This document shows, piece by piece, positions 34,557 to 49,500 of a stretch of DNA of 64,000 bases. The notes below the pieces were generated by a model. That model saw only the letters and a list, made by a program, of their open reading frames with translations. It was not told the DNA's origin and did no database searches. The stretch lies in NCBI RefSeq assembly GCF_030867095.1, contig NC_081824.1, forward strand, positions 148,147,433-148,211,432, in the 5' to 3' direction. Source of the stretch: Alligator mississippiensis (taxonomy: Eukaryota; Chordata; Crocodylia; Alligatoridae). Numbering within the stretch: position 1 is the first letter of the stretch; every line of letters starts with the position of its first letter. The position numbers were made by a program, and so were the translations under genes.

Positions 34557-37500
34557 CTAGTATAGAGAAAAGACCAGATATTAAGATCGATAAGCTCAGT
34601 TACTGACATCAAGTGAGAAAAAACGAGAGGCCTGTACAGCTCTATCTTGTTTTGAATCAGTGCCTTCTGATGCCTGTTCCAAAGTGGGAGTGCCTGGGCC
34701 TAGCTGCAGCCAAGAGGTATTTTCATTATACATGACGACGAGAGTCCAGCACCTATTCATGGCTAGCAGACAAGACAAGAGGACACATTCTTCCTGCACC
34801 TACACAAGTCAAAAGGCGAAGTAACTCAACTTACTTAATTGAAATAATTCTGAGGGGGCATAAAAGACAACAAAATTAGGCCAGGTATTATAAGAAAGGA
34901 AGTCTTGGGGTGGCAAAAAATTGAAAGAATGTAACAATTCCCAATACTAGGGATAGAACCTGGAAACCAGTCACCTCCTTCACAGAAGGTTGTTCAGTTT
35001 AAGCACCTTATTTAAATGAATTTCCAAGTGTCAGGTCACAAATTATAGGTCACCATCCTCAGTGAGGTCCTGAACAGCATGGAAATTCATTTGGAAAAGC
35101 TGGGCTCACACTGAAAACAAGGTTGCAAGCCATGAAACACTAAGGACTGCTGAGCTAGGTGGTGACAATGTTTCCTTGTGTTCACTGCATCTGTCCCTTG
35201 CACCCACCTGTTGCCTCTCATTTTATGTTTGGATTGAAAAATCAACGAAAAGATGCTGATTAGCATGTGAAGCCACTGGCATGGCATGCTGGCTGCCCAT
35301 CAGGTGCAGACCACAGTAAAAGGTTGTCATGGATACTCACTAATTTGGAGAGAAACAGGAGGCAATCTACTCTGAGCAGCTACACTGAACCCAGGAAGAA
35401 AGAAGGGTAGCATTGAATGTGAAATGGAGCAAAACTGTGAGCAATCAGCACAGAGGAGAAAGGATTAATGCAACAAGGGTAAAATCTTGACCCAGTTAGA
35501 GTTGGAAACAAACTCCCATTTAGTCCATAAACATTCCACTATTTTAGTTTCCAGTGAAGTAAAGACCATACCTCACTTATGTTCAGGTTAACGACTTCCT
35601 TGTTTTTCATGCTTAGTTCCTGGAATACCCCTGAAATAAAGTTCAGAACATAATATACCTCATCCATATTCATAGGCATAAGTTTTCCATATCACACTAT
35701 CTGCAGCTGTTCCCCAGAGAGGGAGGATTTGGCATTCTGTCCAGGCTTATTATGTATGAGTAGTGAACCCTTACTAAGCAAAACTCCTGTTGACTTCCTG
35801 AGATTTCTTGCCTGAGCAAAGATTTTGGCATTTGACCAAGAGTTGGTGGTTTGGGTATGGTAAGCACCCACGTTTGGTAACTTGTCTGCACTTTATCCTG
35901 GCTACCTGCGTTTCTTGATTTGGAAAAATGATGGTGGCAATACAGTAAAAATAACTCTCTCTCTCTTTCTCTCTCTCCTCTGCTTTCCCCCACTGCCCTC
36001 TCAGTATTTGACTCTTCTTTTCCTTTGCAGGCTGGAACCAGGAAGCAAATGAAGCAAACAAATTTAAAAATAAAAATGTTTAAGAAAGTTAACTAAATTG
36101 TTTTTGCTCCTAATAAAGGGGTTGGATTTGGTTTGAGATTTGAGCCCAGTTGAGGATCACTTCTCAGTTTACCCAAACTGGTTTACACACCCTTCTTAAC
36201 AGGTTTTATTCATAATGATCACCCCCACCAGAAATGAGAAACAGAATTCATAATTCTATTATAGCTTATATATCTTCAGACAAAAGCAAAAAAAATGTTT
36301 AAAAGACATATGATATGAGCACCAGCATGTGTCTTACAGCTGGGTCACCAGAAGCGTTTAAGCTGGATTCCTTCAAGATCACAGTGGAAACCTTTTCCAC
36401 TGGATGGATTATTCTACTAACTGAGAGCAGCCATAAACTGTTATCCACCAGCAGACCAAATTTTGGAGGGGACATGACAGACATTTTGCCACTGTGTTTC
36501 CCATGCTTTCCAGCTAGCTGTGAGGCATAGGATCCATTTACAATGAGAGATTTTTTTCCATTAGCAGCAGGATGTGTTTTTATTTCATGGGAGGGGAACT
36601 GTTCCAAAAGCAAATAATAAACACAGCCCTTGTTTGACAGGAAAGCAATTAAAACTACATAGTTGATTTCAAATATTACACTGGAGACTCCACTGAAATG
36701 ATGTTTAATGGGAACAAACAATTGCAGCAGAAGTGGATACTCACGGCTTGCATTGTCTAAGCGAATTAAGCAGTTTAGGAAATCGTCAAAATCAATCTGG
36801 AACTGTTCATCAGAATATCTCAGGACAATCAGCTGCAGCAGGTAATTATTGAGTTGAAAGCCTGTATATGTATACATACACACATGCACAGTAAGCAACT
36901 TAGTAGACCTGAAAGGAAATCTATGAATCTTTAATAAATGTTGTAGATCAGAGGCTGAGAACCTTTATAAACTATGAAATAGAGCAACCCAGCTCAAGTG
37001 TGAGGAGGACTGGGTGGCTTTGGTAGCACATCAGCAGTGGGGGCTTTCCCTACACCTGCACTGGGGCCAGTCATCCAGGAGCTGTGCCCGTGCTGCCACC
37101 ACTTCTCCCAGCCCCACTGTCCAGCTGTAGTGTGAACACAGCTTCCAGCTGGTGAGGAGCTGCACTAGAAATGGGCAGCTACAAACTGTGTCTACTGCCA
37201 CTTTTCCCCACACCCCCTTCAGCCTCACCTTCCAGCTGCTACACAAGCACAACTGGAAGCTGCCCAGGGCAGCTCCCTACCAGCTGAAAGCTGTGCCCAT
37301 GCCATAGCCAGCAGGAAGAGGGTGGAGAGAAGCAGCAGTGGCAGGAGCCCAACTGCTCACTGCCCAGCTCTGGCACAGGTGCTTGCTACCTGACCCTGGT
37401 GTGGGCATGGGTATGGGTACAGGCAAAATGCTCCAGCTCTGTTGGCTGGATCCTGTGGCTTTGTGTGCCAGCTGTATTTTGTCAACCTCTGGCCTAGATA

Positions 37501-40500
37501 TTAGGTGAAAAATCTGCCTCCAGCAGAAACTGAGCTAATAGCAAAATAATTTTCATCTGAAATAAATTTTGGATTCTGAAATGAGAAACTGTTGACTTGT
37601 TGATGTTTTCACTCCACGCATTGTTCATTCATTGAAAGAATATTCTGCCTCCATGAAGTTTCAAGGAACTTTTGCAAAACTGGATTCTTTTAACAAATGC
37701 AAAGTAAAACACAAATCCATGTATATAGTTTATTTTCCTCTCATCCAGCCTTCTAACCTATCTAGAGGTGATCTCTGCAACAGCATGTTTTAAGGCCCCC
37801 CCCCCTACGCTGCACCTTCCTCTCTGTGGTCACTTGCTGTGCCTGTGTGCATTTCAGTGGCACTCTGTGTTGGCTCAAAGGTTTACTTATAGCAGGTGTC
37901 TTAAAGCAGGCAGTCTTTGGATCAAAACAAGGAAATGTCTCCTCGTAAACACTCATTTGCAAGTTGGTCAGAAGACAAGCACAACTGTTTTTCCTTTTAT
38001 CAAAGTTTGTTTTTTGGAAATAGATGAATGGGTCATTGTACAACTCACACAAATTCTCACCCAATGAGCAATTCATATAGATAACCCACTTTCCCTCAAG
38101 TGCTCAACCAAACTATCATATAAATGATGCACACAGCCATGGGAACAGAACCAGGGAGGGCCTGCCCACTAGGGCACAGGGTCAGGCTCTCTCTTGTGCT
38201 GTCCTCTTGGCCCAGTGAATCTTGACTTCTTTGCTACATGCAGCACATTCAGCTGAAGGGTAGAGAGAGCACCTCTGCCCAGAATAGCCCTTAGTCTGGG
38301 CACTCTCCTAGAACCATACGTATTTGAATCCTTTCAGGAAGAGAAGGAAATTAAACTCAGGTCTCCCACTTTTGGGGTGAATCATTTAACCACCATCTAA
38401 ACACATGAGGAAGGGAATGGCAGCATCATCACCACTTGTTTTAAAAGATGGTGGCAGCCGCATTCCTATTCTGTTGAGCACTGTCAGGGTTTGGCAGCAG
38501 CTGACCGGGAATTACCAGGGTCACAGCTTAGACCAAGGTGCTTAAGTTCCACTTAAGTCCTTTTTTTGGATCTGGTCTTTACTATCAGACAGCTGATGTT
38601 CATTCTCAGAGCTCCCTTGGTAGCTGACGATCTGCCCTACAAGTTGGTTAGTTTCTGCTTTTTCCCCAGATAAGACTGAACGTTCCTGTTACCTGAAGCT
38701 TTCAGGGCATTACGAAGCTCATAGGAGGACATGGTTCCAGATTTATCCAAGTCAAAAAGAAGAAAGATGTTCTGCATGGGAAAAATGTAGCAATTTCAGC
38801 AATGAGTTATATAAAGGAATCTTCAAGCACAGCTGAAACACATGCAGAAATAGTATATGGTTTTCTAGACACCTGCTTTTTACAAAGGTAGCATAAGTTG
38901 ACTGAACCCTTTTGGATTTAAGGCCTATTGCAAAGTTACCAGCCAGCACAAAGGAGTGGATCTGGTGAGCCAGGTAGTTCTTTCTAGGTCTATGTTAGAC
39001 TTTGGTCTGGATTCAGTCCAAGTATGGAACTGAAGACAGATCTGAGATCCAAATCTCATTGTTGTACAAAGCAGATTGTGGTGAAAAATCAGTCCATATT
39101 TTCAACCTGAAGTATTCAAAAATAATTGGTTGGCCTCTGTAAAATTGTCAATTTAAAAAAAAAAAATCTTTTTTTTTTAATTTGGTTTCTGAACCTGTAA
39201 GGTTCATTCTCTTTCTATATTTCTCTACAACAATGAAGGTAGAAACAGAAAAAAAGATACAAAACTTTTAGATACAAAATGAAGATTCTCATGTAGTCAC
39301 TTGTCACTGAAGCTTTTAGAAAATCACCAAATATCTTGATAATTGTAAAGATTGGAAAAATTGATTTAGGGTATGTGACCCAAATGTTAAATATTTATGA
39401 AGTTGAATTTACAGTCCATATTTTCTTTATGGGACAATAAACATTGATCTTTGCATTATGGATGAGTTGGAGCTACTGTTACAATCACTCTAACTGCATT
39501 CATCAGTAATATCTGGAAATCTCTCCATTTATATCTTAATAAATCATTTTTTAAAACTTGTAATTTAAAGGAGAGATTAAGTCAATGACCCAGAAGAAAA
39601 CTATTGTGACTTCTTATAAGACCTCCAGGAAGCAGAGAATTACATATTTCACATGCTTGGCTGCAGCATGAATTTGGAGTAGACAATTAAACTCCACGGG
39701 GAAACAATTATGATGCCTTATTTGCATACACAATTTCAGCTGCCCATCTTACTGATGTATATTCACATGCTTAAATTTATTACTATAAGTAGTGGAACTC
39801 TAACCAACTAAGCTAATTGGTTGCCTAACTAAAGTTAAGCACATGCAAGTGTTTGTAGGCCTGGGACTTAATTGGTTAACACTGTTTCAAACCTTAAAAG
39901 TCTTGATCTCTAAATAGATAAGCAGTGACAATGTACTGACTCCTCAAATAATTATTTCCCATAAGTGGTGAGTCAGCACTTTCTTCTTGTGCAAATCAAG
40001 AGTAATGGAATCCTCTTAAGTTTTATTTTGATTAGAGTCCAGGAAAGTACATTTCTGAAATTCCTTACCTCAAACGTAGTTCTTTCTGTTTATAAAAATC
40101 TCTGATATTTTCAGCAAGACATTATGGTTCAGGGTCTGGAAAACTATAACCATCTCATTTTCTCCAGACATAAAAATGCTTTTAAGAACTCATGTTCTAA
40201 ATGCTGGTATTAACGTTGTGCTTTTAAATACATGGTTCTTAATTTTTTACTGCAATAATCATATCAATTATAATAAATAACAAATAATAACATAAACGAT
40301 TAATATATAACAACATAAATTAGAAAAAAAGATGCTGTAGGATGAATATAATCACATACTATCCACTTCTTTAGTTTATCCCAGAAAATCTTGAATTCAT
40401 TAAATCCCAGCTTCCCATTACCACTGGACTGTTATGGCACATGTTAAGGAAAAAATCTGGTTAAGTGAAATTCCTTGTTTTGTACAAATTATTCAGTGTT

Positions 40501-43500
40501 GTACCCTTACATAGATAATATTACCTACACTAGAGAGCTTGGCATGCTGCCTAGCCCAATACTGTGATATTTGTTGTAGAGTAGCTCAAAAAATGACAAC
40601 GACTGCAGTTAGAAATCTAGTGGAACATTAAATGGTAATAACTAATAAGCTAGCTAAATAATGCAGACTTCATGGAAATAATGGGGAAACAAACTATTCC
40701 AAAGCAAGAGCATCTTTGGATCTAGATTGGCAGTAAGTAACTCAGGGAATTCAGTTATCTGATAAAAAATACTACTATATGCTACAGGAATTGCTTGACC
40801 AGTTCACTATGACTTGCTAACTTAAGGCCAGATTCAACCAATGCTGACCCTGTAAAAAAATAATAGGTTTATTCGTAGAGTAAAGCTAATGGACTCTGGC
40901 AGTTAGTGTTTGGGACTTCTGTTGTCGAAAGCTGTGGTAGTTTTCATAGACAGGGATCTAGACTTGTCTGAACTTTCCCCTTTGTCATGTGGGTTAAAAT
41001 CTGTTCAGCTTTTGCTCGTTTCTGAGGGTCTTGACCTTGCAAAGGGCTGATTTCCATGGGAGTTTGAGAATATTCAACATCCCAGGAAATACACAGCATG
41101 GGGCCCTGTTTGGAAATTTAGTATAAGCAGGGACTGCTGGACTTGTTGACCATTTTTTCTACCTCCTTCCCCACCACCTATCCTTTCCATGTTTATTTTT
41201 TGTGACAGAGCCCTCCTGTAATGCCCATCTATGCAGAAAACATTCATACAGGCTCAAATAATGGACTCTACATTAGCTGTTACCACACAGAAAAGAGACC
41301 TGGGAGTCATTGTGGACAGTTTGCTAAAAACATCACCTTAGTATTCAGCAACTGTCAGTCAACAAGGCAAACAAAATGTTAGGGTTTATTAAGATGGGAA
41401 TTGTAAACAAAATGGAAAGTATTATTATGCCCCTCTATAAACCTATGATACATCCATACCTTGAATACTGTGCCCAGTTCTGGTCCCCATGCCTCAAAAA
41501 GAATATAGAAGTACTAGAGAAGGTCCAGAGAGGGGCAACAAGGATGATTAGTGGTATGGAGGGGGTTTCACATAAGAAGAGACCAAGGGGGTTAAGACTA
41601 TTCAGTTTAGAAAAGAGACACTTGAGGCGGGACGTGATAAGTATTTACAAAATACTAAATGGTGAAGAGAAAGGAAATAGGGATTTATTATCTACTATCT
41701 CTAACAATACAACAACCAGGAGTCATAAAATGAAACTGGTAGGTAGTAAGTTTAAAACTAACAATAGGAAGTTCTTTTTCACGCAGCGTGTAATTGAAGT
41801 ATGGAACTCATTGCCACAAGATATTGTAGAAACTGACAGTTTAGCCAGATTCAAAAAGGGATTGGGCAAATTCTTGGAGGAAAGGAGCATCAGTAGCTAT
41901 TGAGCATGAGAGTCAGTGATAAAGCCTTTGAATCAAACTTCCTAGACCTTAAATTCTGGAGGCTGCAAGTGAGAGAGGAACAGTGGAAAAAAACCCTGGT
42001 CATACCCACTTCATGCTCCCTTTTAGCATCCACTCTGCCACTGTGTGACAGGCCAAATTATTGCCTAAGGAATGTGGGCAAATGCCCACAAGGAAACATT
42101 ATAAATCTCTCTTAGAAAAGGAGGCCACTAGGTAGACAACAACTGATTTCTGGGGACAACAAAAGACATAACATGGATGGGAGTGAGGTCAGAATTTTAC
42201 AGCTAGCGTGATAAGTGGGGGCACCAAGCAGAGAACACTAGAAAGCACCTGCTAGCTGTCCAATGAGTCCAAGGAGCCAGTGGACTCTGTCCAATGATAA
42301 CAGAGATCAAACAGCCCCTGTGTGACACAGGAGACTAGGCTAGATGTACCTATGGTTTGACCCAGTAAATGGCAATTCTTATGTTCTTAAATGTTCAAAA
42401 TCAGGCAGTCATGCCTAATTTCATAGTTGGTAGTGTCAGAAGGGACCTGAGCAGATCATATGACCCCAGCTAGGTGACTGTCTAGCCTCCTTTTGAAGAC
42501 CCTCAAGGTAGGAGAGAGCACCACTTCCCTTGGAAGTTGGTTCCAGCTCCTAGCCACCCTGACTGTAAAGTAATGCCTCCTGATGTTTAGCCTGAACCTA
42601 ATCTCAACCAACTCGTGGCCGCTATTCCTTGTTACTCCGCGTAATGCTCAGGGGAACAGGGCCTCTCCCATTCCTCGCTGGTCCCCCCTAGTAAGTTTAT
42701 AGATAGCCACCAGATCCCCTCTCAGCCTTCTCTTGTGGAGGCTGAACAGGTTCAGGTCCTGTAGCCTCTCCTCGTAGGGCCTGCCCTGCTGCCCTGACCA
42801 TGCGAGTGGCCCTCCTCTGGACCCTCTCAATGCTGTCCACATCCCTCCTGAAGTGCGGCGCCCAGAACTGGACTCAGTACTCCAACTGCGGTCTGACCAG
42901 TGCCACATAGAGGGGGAGGATCACCTCCTTGGACCTGCTCGTGATGCATCTGTGGATGCATGACAAGGTACGGTTAGACTTACTGACTGCGTCCCCACAT
43001 TGGCGGCCCATGTTCATCTTGGAATCAATAATGACTCTAAGATCCCTTTCCGCCTCTGCACTGATGAGAAGGGAGTTCCCCAGCCTATAGGTATGCTGCT
43101 GGTTCTTCCTCCCCGGGTGCAGGGACTTGTCAGTATTGAATCCCATCCTATTTTCATCCGCCCACCCCGTAACCTGTCCAGATCTAGTTGTAGCCTGTCT
43201 GTCCCTTCTAGCATGCCCACCTCTCCCCACATCTTAGTGTCAGCCATGAATTTGAACAAGGTGCTTCTCACCCACTCGTCCAAGTCACTGATAAAGATGT
43301 TGAACACTACAGGCCCCAGGACTGAGCCCTGGGGGACTACACTGCCCACATCCCTCCAGGTCGAAAATGAGCTGTCTACCACCACTCTCTGGGTGCGGCC
43401 CTTTAGCCAATTTGTGACCCATCTGACTGTGTAGGCATCAATGCCACAGTAGCCTAGTTTTTTAATGAGAATGGGGTGAGAGACAGTGTCAAAGGCCTTC

Positions 43501-46500
43501 CTCAAGTCCAGAAAGACGACATCCACCATGACACCTGCATCCAAGGATTTTGTGACCTGATCATAAAAGGAAACCAGGTTGGTCTGACAGGACCTGCCCC
43601 TAATGAACCCATGTTGGTTGCCCCTGAGCATAATCTCCCCTGCTGGTCCCTCGCAGATGTGCTCCTGGATAATTTTCTCAGCCCATAATTTAAGCACCTA
43701 CTTGTTTGGTCTGATGTTAAGTGGCTCTGGACACGCACAATCCTCCCCCACTAGGATTACAGATGGACCCAGGGGAGGCACCGCCATGCCTTGAGTCAGG
43801 GATGACCTAGTTAGGGAACTTTTGGAGGGGCTGGACGTGCTTAAATCAGTAGGTCCAGATGCTCTCCACCCAAGGGTGCTGAGGGAATTGGCGGGGGTCA
43901 TAGCGGGGCCCCTGGTACGGCTTTATGAGTGCTCGTGGGACTCTGGCCAGGTAGCAGGGGATTGGAAAAGGGCCAGTGTGGTTCCCATTTACAAGAAGAG
44001 GAGAAAAGAGGACCTGGGTAACTATAGGCCAGTTAGTCTCACCTCGGTCCTTGGGAAGACCTTTGAGAAAATTATCAAGGAGCACATCTGCAAGGGCCCA
44101 GCAGAGGAGGTAATGCTCAGGGGCAACCAACATGGGTTCATTGAGGGCAGATCCTGCCTGACTAACCTGGTTTCCTTCTATGATCAGGTCACAAAGTCCC
44201 TGGACGAAGGCATCGAGGTGGATGTCATTTTCCTGGACTTCAAGAAGGCATTTGACATTGTTTCCCACCACATTCTCTTAAAAAAACTAGGTGACTGAGG
44301 CACTGATGCCTACACAGTCAGATGGGTGGCAAATGGACTAGATAGTTGCACCCAGAGAGTGGTGGTGGATGGGTCGTTTTCAACCTGGAGGGATGTGGGC
44401 AGTGGGGTCCCCCAGGGTTTAGTTCTGGGGTCTGTACTGTTCAACATCTTTATCAGCGATCTGGATGTGGGTGTGGAAAGCACACTGTCCAAATCCACTG
44501 ATGACACCAAGTTGTGGGGCGAGGCAGGCACGCTGGAGGGTAGGGACAGAATCCAGCTAGATCTAGACAGGTTGCAGAGGTGGGCAGATGAGAATAGGAT
44601 GAAATTCAACGCAGACAAGAGCAAGGTGGTGCATCTAGGGAGAAGGAACCAGCAACACACCTATAGGCTGGGGAACACCCCTCTTGGCAAAACAGTGGCA
44701 GAAAGGGATTTTGGAGTCATTGTTGACTCCAGGGTGGACATGAGCCGCCAATGCAAGGAAGCTGTCAGTAAGGCTAACCGCACCTTATTGTGCATCTAGA
44801 GATGCATCACAAGCAGGTCCAGGGAGGTGATCCTTCCCTTCTATGTGGCGTTGGTCAAGCTACAGTTGGAGTTCTGTGTCCAGTTCTGGGCACCGCACTT
44901 CAAGAGGGATGTGGCTAGCATCGAGAGAGTCCAGAGGAGGGCCACTCGCATGGTCAAGGGGAAGCTGGTCAGGCCCTACGAAGAGAGGCTGAAGGGCCTG
45001 AATCTATTCAGCCTCCACAAGAGAAGGCTGAAAGGGGATCTGGTGGCTGTTTACAAACTCACCAGCGGGGACCAGCAGAAATTGGGGGAGGCTCTGTTCC
45101 CCCAGGCACCCCCAGGGGTAACTAGGAATAATGGCTACAAATTGTTAGAGGGCAGGTTCAGGCTGGACATCAGGAGACATTACTTTACAGTCAGGGCTGC
45201 CAGGCTCTGGAATAGACTCCCAAGGGTGGTGGTGCTCTCTCCTACCTTGGGGGTCTTCAAGGGGAGGCTGGACAGATATTTGGCTGGGGTGATATGATCC
45301 CAGCACCTGTTCCTACCTGGGGCAGGGCGTCGGACCTAATGATCTGTTTAGGTCCCTTCTGACCCTAAACACTGCAAAACTATGAAACGGAAACTAATAA
45401 AGGTACTTCAGCACCTCTGAAAATCAGGGTATGCATTTAGGTGCCTCAGTGTGGATATAGGTGTCTAACTTTACACATCAGGTTTTAAAACTTTGAGCCA
45501 TGGAAGACTGTAACTTGTAGATTTAGTAGAATATAATAGAGGGGGTCTGCGCAAATGTTTCATGTGATTTAGACTCATGCTGGCTCACCCCTCCTTACAT
45601 TTGCTATGAATTCTGTGTACAGCACTGTTTTGACTAAGCTTCACTTGCTTTTGGTGCACAAGAATAAATTTTCCCTGGTTTGCTCAAAATTAGACAGAAT
45701 TTTGCTTGATAATTTCACCAACTTTAGGAGGAGGCAAGGAAAAGGATTAATATCCTGCATTTGAAAGCTTGTCTGTGTCTATCCCAACCGTGTAGTCGAT
45801 CCAATAAAAGATATCACCCACAACAACCCTTTCCTCTTGCATACGTCTTGGAGCATTGTGACTGCAACTTCATTCCAACCTTACACTACACTGCACCAAC
45901 TTTAGAAACTACATTTGACCAACATGGGTTGAGCTTTGATTTTGCAGCTGTATCCCAGAGGAAATAAAGTTGTTTTTGTTTTATTTTTTTATTGCAAATA
46001 CTCATGGGGATCTGTCATCTATTCAAGGAAAAGTTAAACAAAAGCAAAAAAGGAAAGAACTTAGTGGCTAGATAGGCTCAGATAGAGCAAGCAGGAGCCA
46101 GATACCACGTTAACATTACTGTTGCTTTGCCAACTATAGTAAAGGATTAGATAAATGGGCATCCGGTCATTCATGCTGGAGAATCAAAAAGCTTCAGTAG
46201 TAACCAAGCAATTAAAAAGAAAGGTATTTGCTATGAACCTCAGTGCAAGGATCTAGCTGAGAGAGATTCCCAGGTTTTCCAGCTTGCAGCTCAGTAGTTC
46301 AACTATCCACATCTTAAATATAAATCAAAGGGGTGAGTTTTTCAGAAGTGCTCAGCACTAGAGTACCTCTATTTGCCTACCTCTATTCCCACTAAAGTCA
46401 GTTCCCACTGATGCCTGTAGTAAAAGCTGAGTGTTTCTGAAAAGTCCCACCATAAGTTTCAGTAGTTTATGCTGGGCTTTAACGTTTACATTTATTTGCT

Positions 46501-49500
46501 GCACTCAGTGTACCTCCACCTCATTGCAGTACCATGCACATCCTTAGCCTTAGGAACAGGGAAGACAGCTACAGGCACTCATACATATTCAGTATCAGCT
46601 TGGCTTTGAGCCTGGAAGTATTCCCATAACATTTGAAAGGATACATCCATAAGAGAAATAATGTTTCTGCATGAAATGAGGCTTAATTTCTTGAATTTGA
46701 TACTCTTTGCTGTGAAAAGATGAAATAAGAAATACATCACTGGGCAGAAAAACAACAATCTAAAAATGTCTAACAGCATAAAGAAATGTAATGAATTCAT
46801 TAGCAAAGAGAACATGCTAAAATATTACATCTAATTGGAAAGGAGTGAACCACAGGGGCCAAATTTATAAATCTTGCACACAGGAGCAACCCTACTGACT
46901 TCAGTGAAAGTCTCATTTAATATCCCTACTTATTAAGAGTAAGGCCTGCAGGGCTAGATTTGGGAAAAATAAACTGGAGTTTCAGTAACAATCAGTCAGG
47001 GAACTTTACCATCTTGACAATCTGAGGCTGCAGAGCAGGAGTGACAGGGTGGGGGTTCTATTTATTTTTGTGTTTCACTTGAAGGGTGTTACATTTACAC
47101 TTGAATGACTCCTTAAAAATGAGCATCTGATCCAAAGTCAAATACTCTTCCTGGGAATTTAATGAAATCTACTATTATTGGCTTTAGTGGGTGTGGGCTC
47201 AGGTCCTGAGAATTTATTTTCTAATATTTTGCTTGTAGAAAAAAATGGATCCCATGAGTACAATAGTGTCCACCAGTTAAGACTTGTAAGAGAACTCTTG
47301 TAGGCCAGTACTACCCCACTCCAGCTCGGGCTTCTTAAAATATCTGTGGAGGAAAGAATGCAGTCGAAAAAGGGGAAAATGTGACCTGAGGGAGGAAGGC
47401 TGGGATCTGTCAAACACATACTGCTGACATGATGCTTAGGACTTGAGACTGGAGTCCCCAGAGCAGGCTAGGCTTGAGTTCTCCTCTCCCTTCAATGGCA
47501 AAGCTAGGTTAGGAAAGTTTCCAGCTGACTCTTCTTTGGGATATAGAGAAACAGAGAGGAAAATGCAGTCTCCTTGACAAACAGCTGGGAATCCTGGACT
47601 GGGGAAAGCATCCCAGGAGAGAGGGGAGGCTGTACACTCCTCCCTCTTTCCTAGATAAGAAGAGACTTACAAAGGAACTGGGTGTGCTGAACATTTCTTA
47701 AAGGCCTTTACCACACTGGGTCTTTCAGGAAATAGGGTATACTAGTGGTTGGATCAGGGAACTTGGATCCTGTTCTTGACACTACCATTGATTTACTATG
47801 TGACATGTTGCTAATTGCTAAACCTCATTTCTCCCAACTGGAAATGGTAAAATGACCACATTTATAAGGTATTTAGAAATCCTCGTGTGAAAGGCACATG
47901 GGAGCTTTGCCCAGTTTCAGTGCAAATGTGTTTAGTACTGACACTTACTTTTTTTCAATACCGCATTCAGAACATTTTCAAGTTCCTCTGCAGATATCTC
48001 CAGGTCCTAAAGTTGTAAAATGACAGCAGTGGTTACTGTTATGTCTCTATATTGGGTCACTATATTTGCAGTACATTTGTGATTTTTGCAGGACATCTGT
48101 GATTTTTCACTCACCTCTCCTGAAATTTGTTCAAACAGTGCCCGGAATTGTTTTTCCTCATCAGTTTCCTGTTGGGTTACGGCTGGATTAGGGGGCTACA
48201 ACAAAAATGGAGAAATATTTAAATAAATAAATAAATAAAACTTGGTCTCGTGTAGATTTTTACCTATTTTTCAATAGCAGGGCATTGAAAAATCCTCTGT
48301 ATCTTGACAAGAGAAATGCATTTATGATTTTATTTTGCTTGGAATGAAAGTCTTAACCCTCCCTGTCTTCAAGTGCATTAGCAATGATTACCTTTCATTT
48401 CTTATTGTCGGTGCTTTTACTTACTGCTAAGGAGAATGACACTTGAATGTTCAAAAGCAAAAACTGCTTACTGACTTATTATAAATGTGTTGATATTTCT
48501 CACCCCACAATATCCCATGAATAAGTGTGTGTGGGTAGTTGAATGTACATACATATTGGGAGTTCTTAGACTTTCATTGTGTAATAGGATTCTATATAGT
48601 AGCTTACTAAAGGCTCAAGGCACAGACAGAACTGACAATGTATGCCCCATCTGGCCCTTGAAAGTCTTTAAAAGGGCCTGATCTTGCCAGAGTCTGAAGC
48701 CTTATTACATGAGGGTTAAGATGAAGGTGCTCCAAAGTGAAGCACCTTCATTAGCTTCTGTCTGCTTATGCCAGGAGCAGGGCTCAGCTGACACAGCCCA
48801 GTGCTGCTCCCAGGACTGTTTTCAGAATGGTAGTGGGGGAAGGGAGTGGAGGAAGTTCATTTGGAAAGTTGCCTAGCCAGCACTGGAAGGGGCTCCAATC
48901 CACCTACCTCTCCATTCCAGCGTGGCTGGGAAAACCCCAGAATGGACCTCCCTCCCCTGCCTTCTTTCCCATCCTGAGACAAAATGCAAGCTGGGAGGGC
49001 AGACCTAGTGGAAGAGGCTGCAGAAACACAGCCTCTCTCCCTATATTGGTTCCAAATTGGAGCTCAATCACCCACCCTCGTGACCCAACAGCTAGCATCT
49101 ATTGTGTCAGGAGGATCAGTCTAATTCATGGTGCTTTCTGTGATGTGCCATGAGTTAGACCCAGGAGCTGCACTTCTGTCTGCACCTTCAGGGGAGCTGT
49201 TAGTGTTGAATAGTGAGCTATGATGATTTATACCAACTGAGGATCCAGCCCTTAATTACTTTCTGGCTCCAGCTATTTACCAGCAAGCCCATGAAAAAAT
49301 ATTATTTTTATTATTATGGTTGTTTTATTACAGCCAACATAACAGCAGATTTCAGTCACGTACAAAATAACAGTGCTTGCATAAAATTCTAGGAAAGAAA
49401 CCAGCTTTGACCAAACAGGGCACGTCTACATGGGCCATTAATACACAGCAATAAACTGTGGAGCTTATTACTCCACAGTTTATTGTTCCTAGGAAGCTCC

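Noticed and set aside
36299-36898. 199-codon open frame on minus as one protein
   Set aside because: Only the part at 36745-36861 is the real CAPN9 exon; the rest is intron read through beyond the donor site at 36744.
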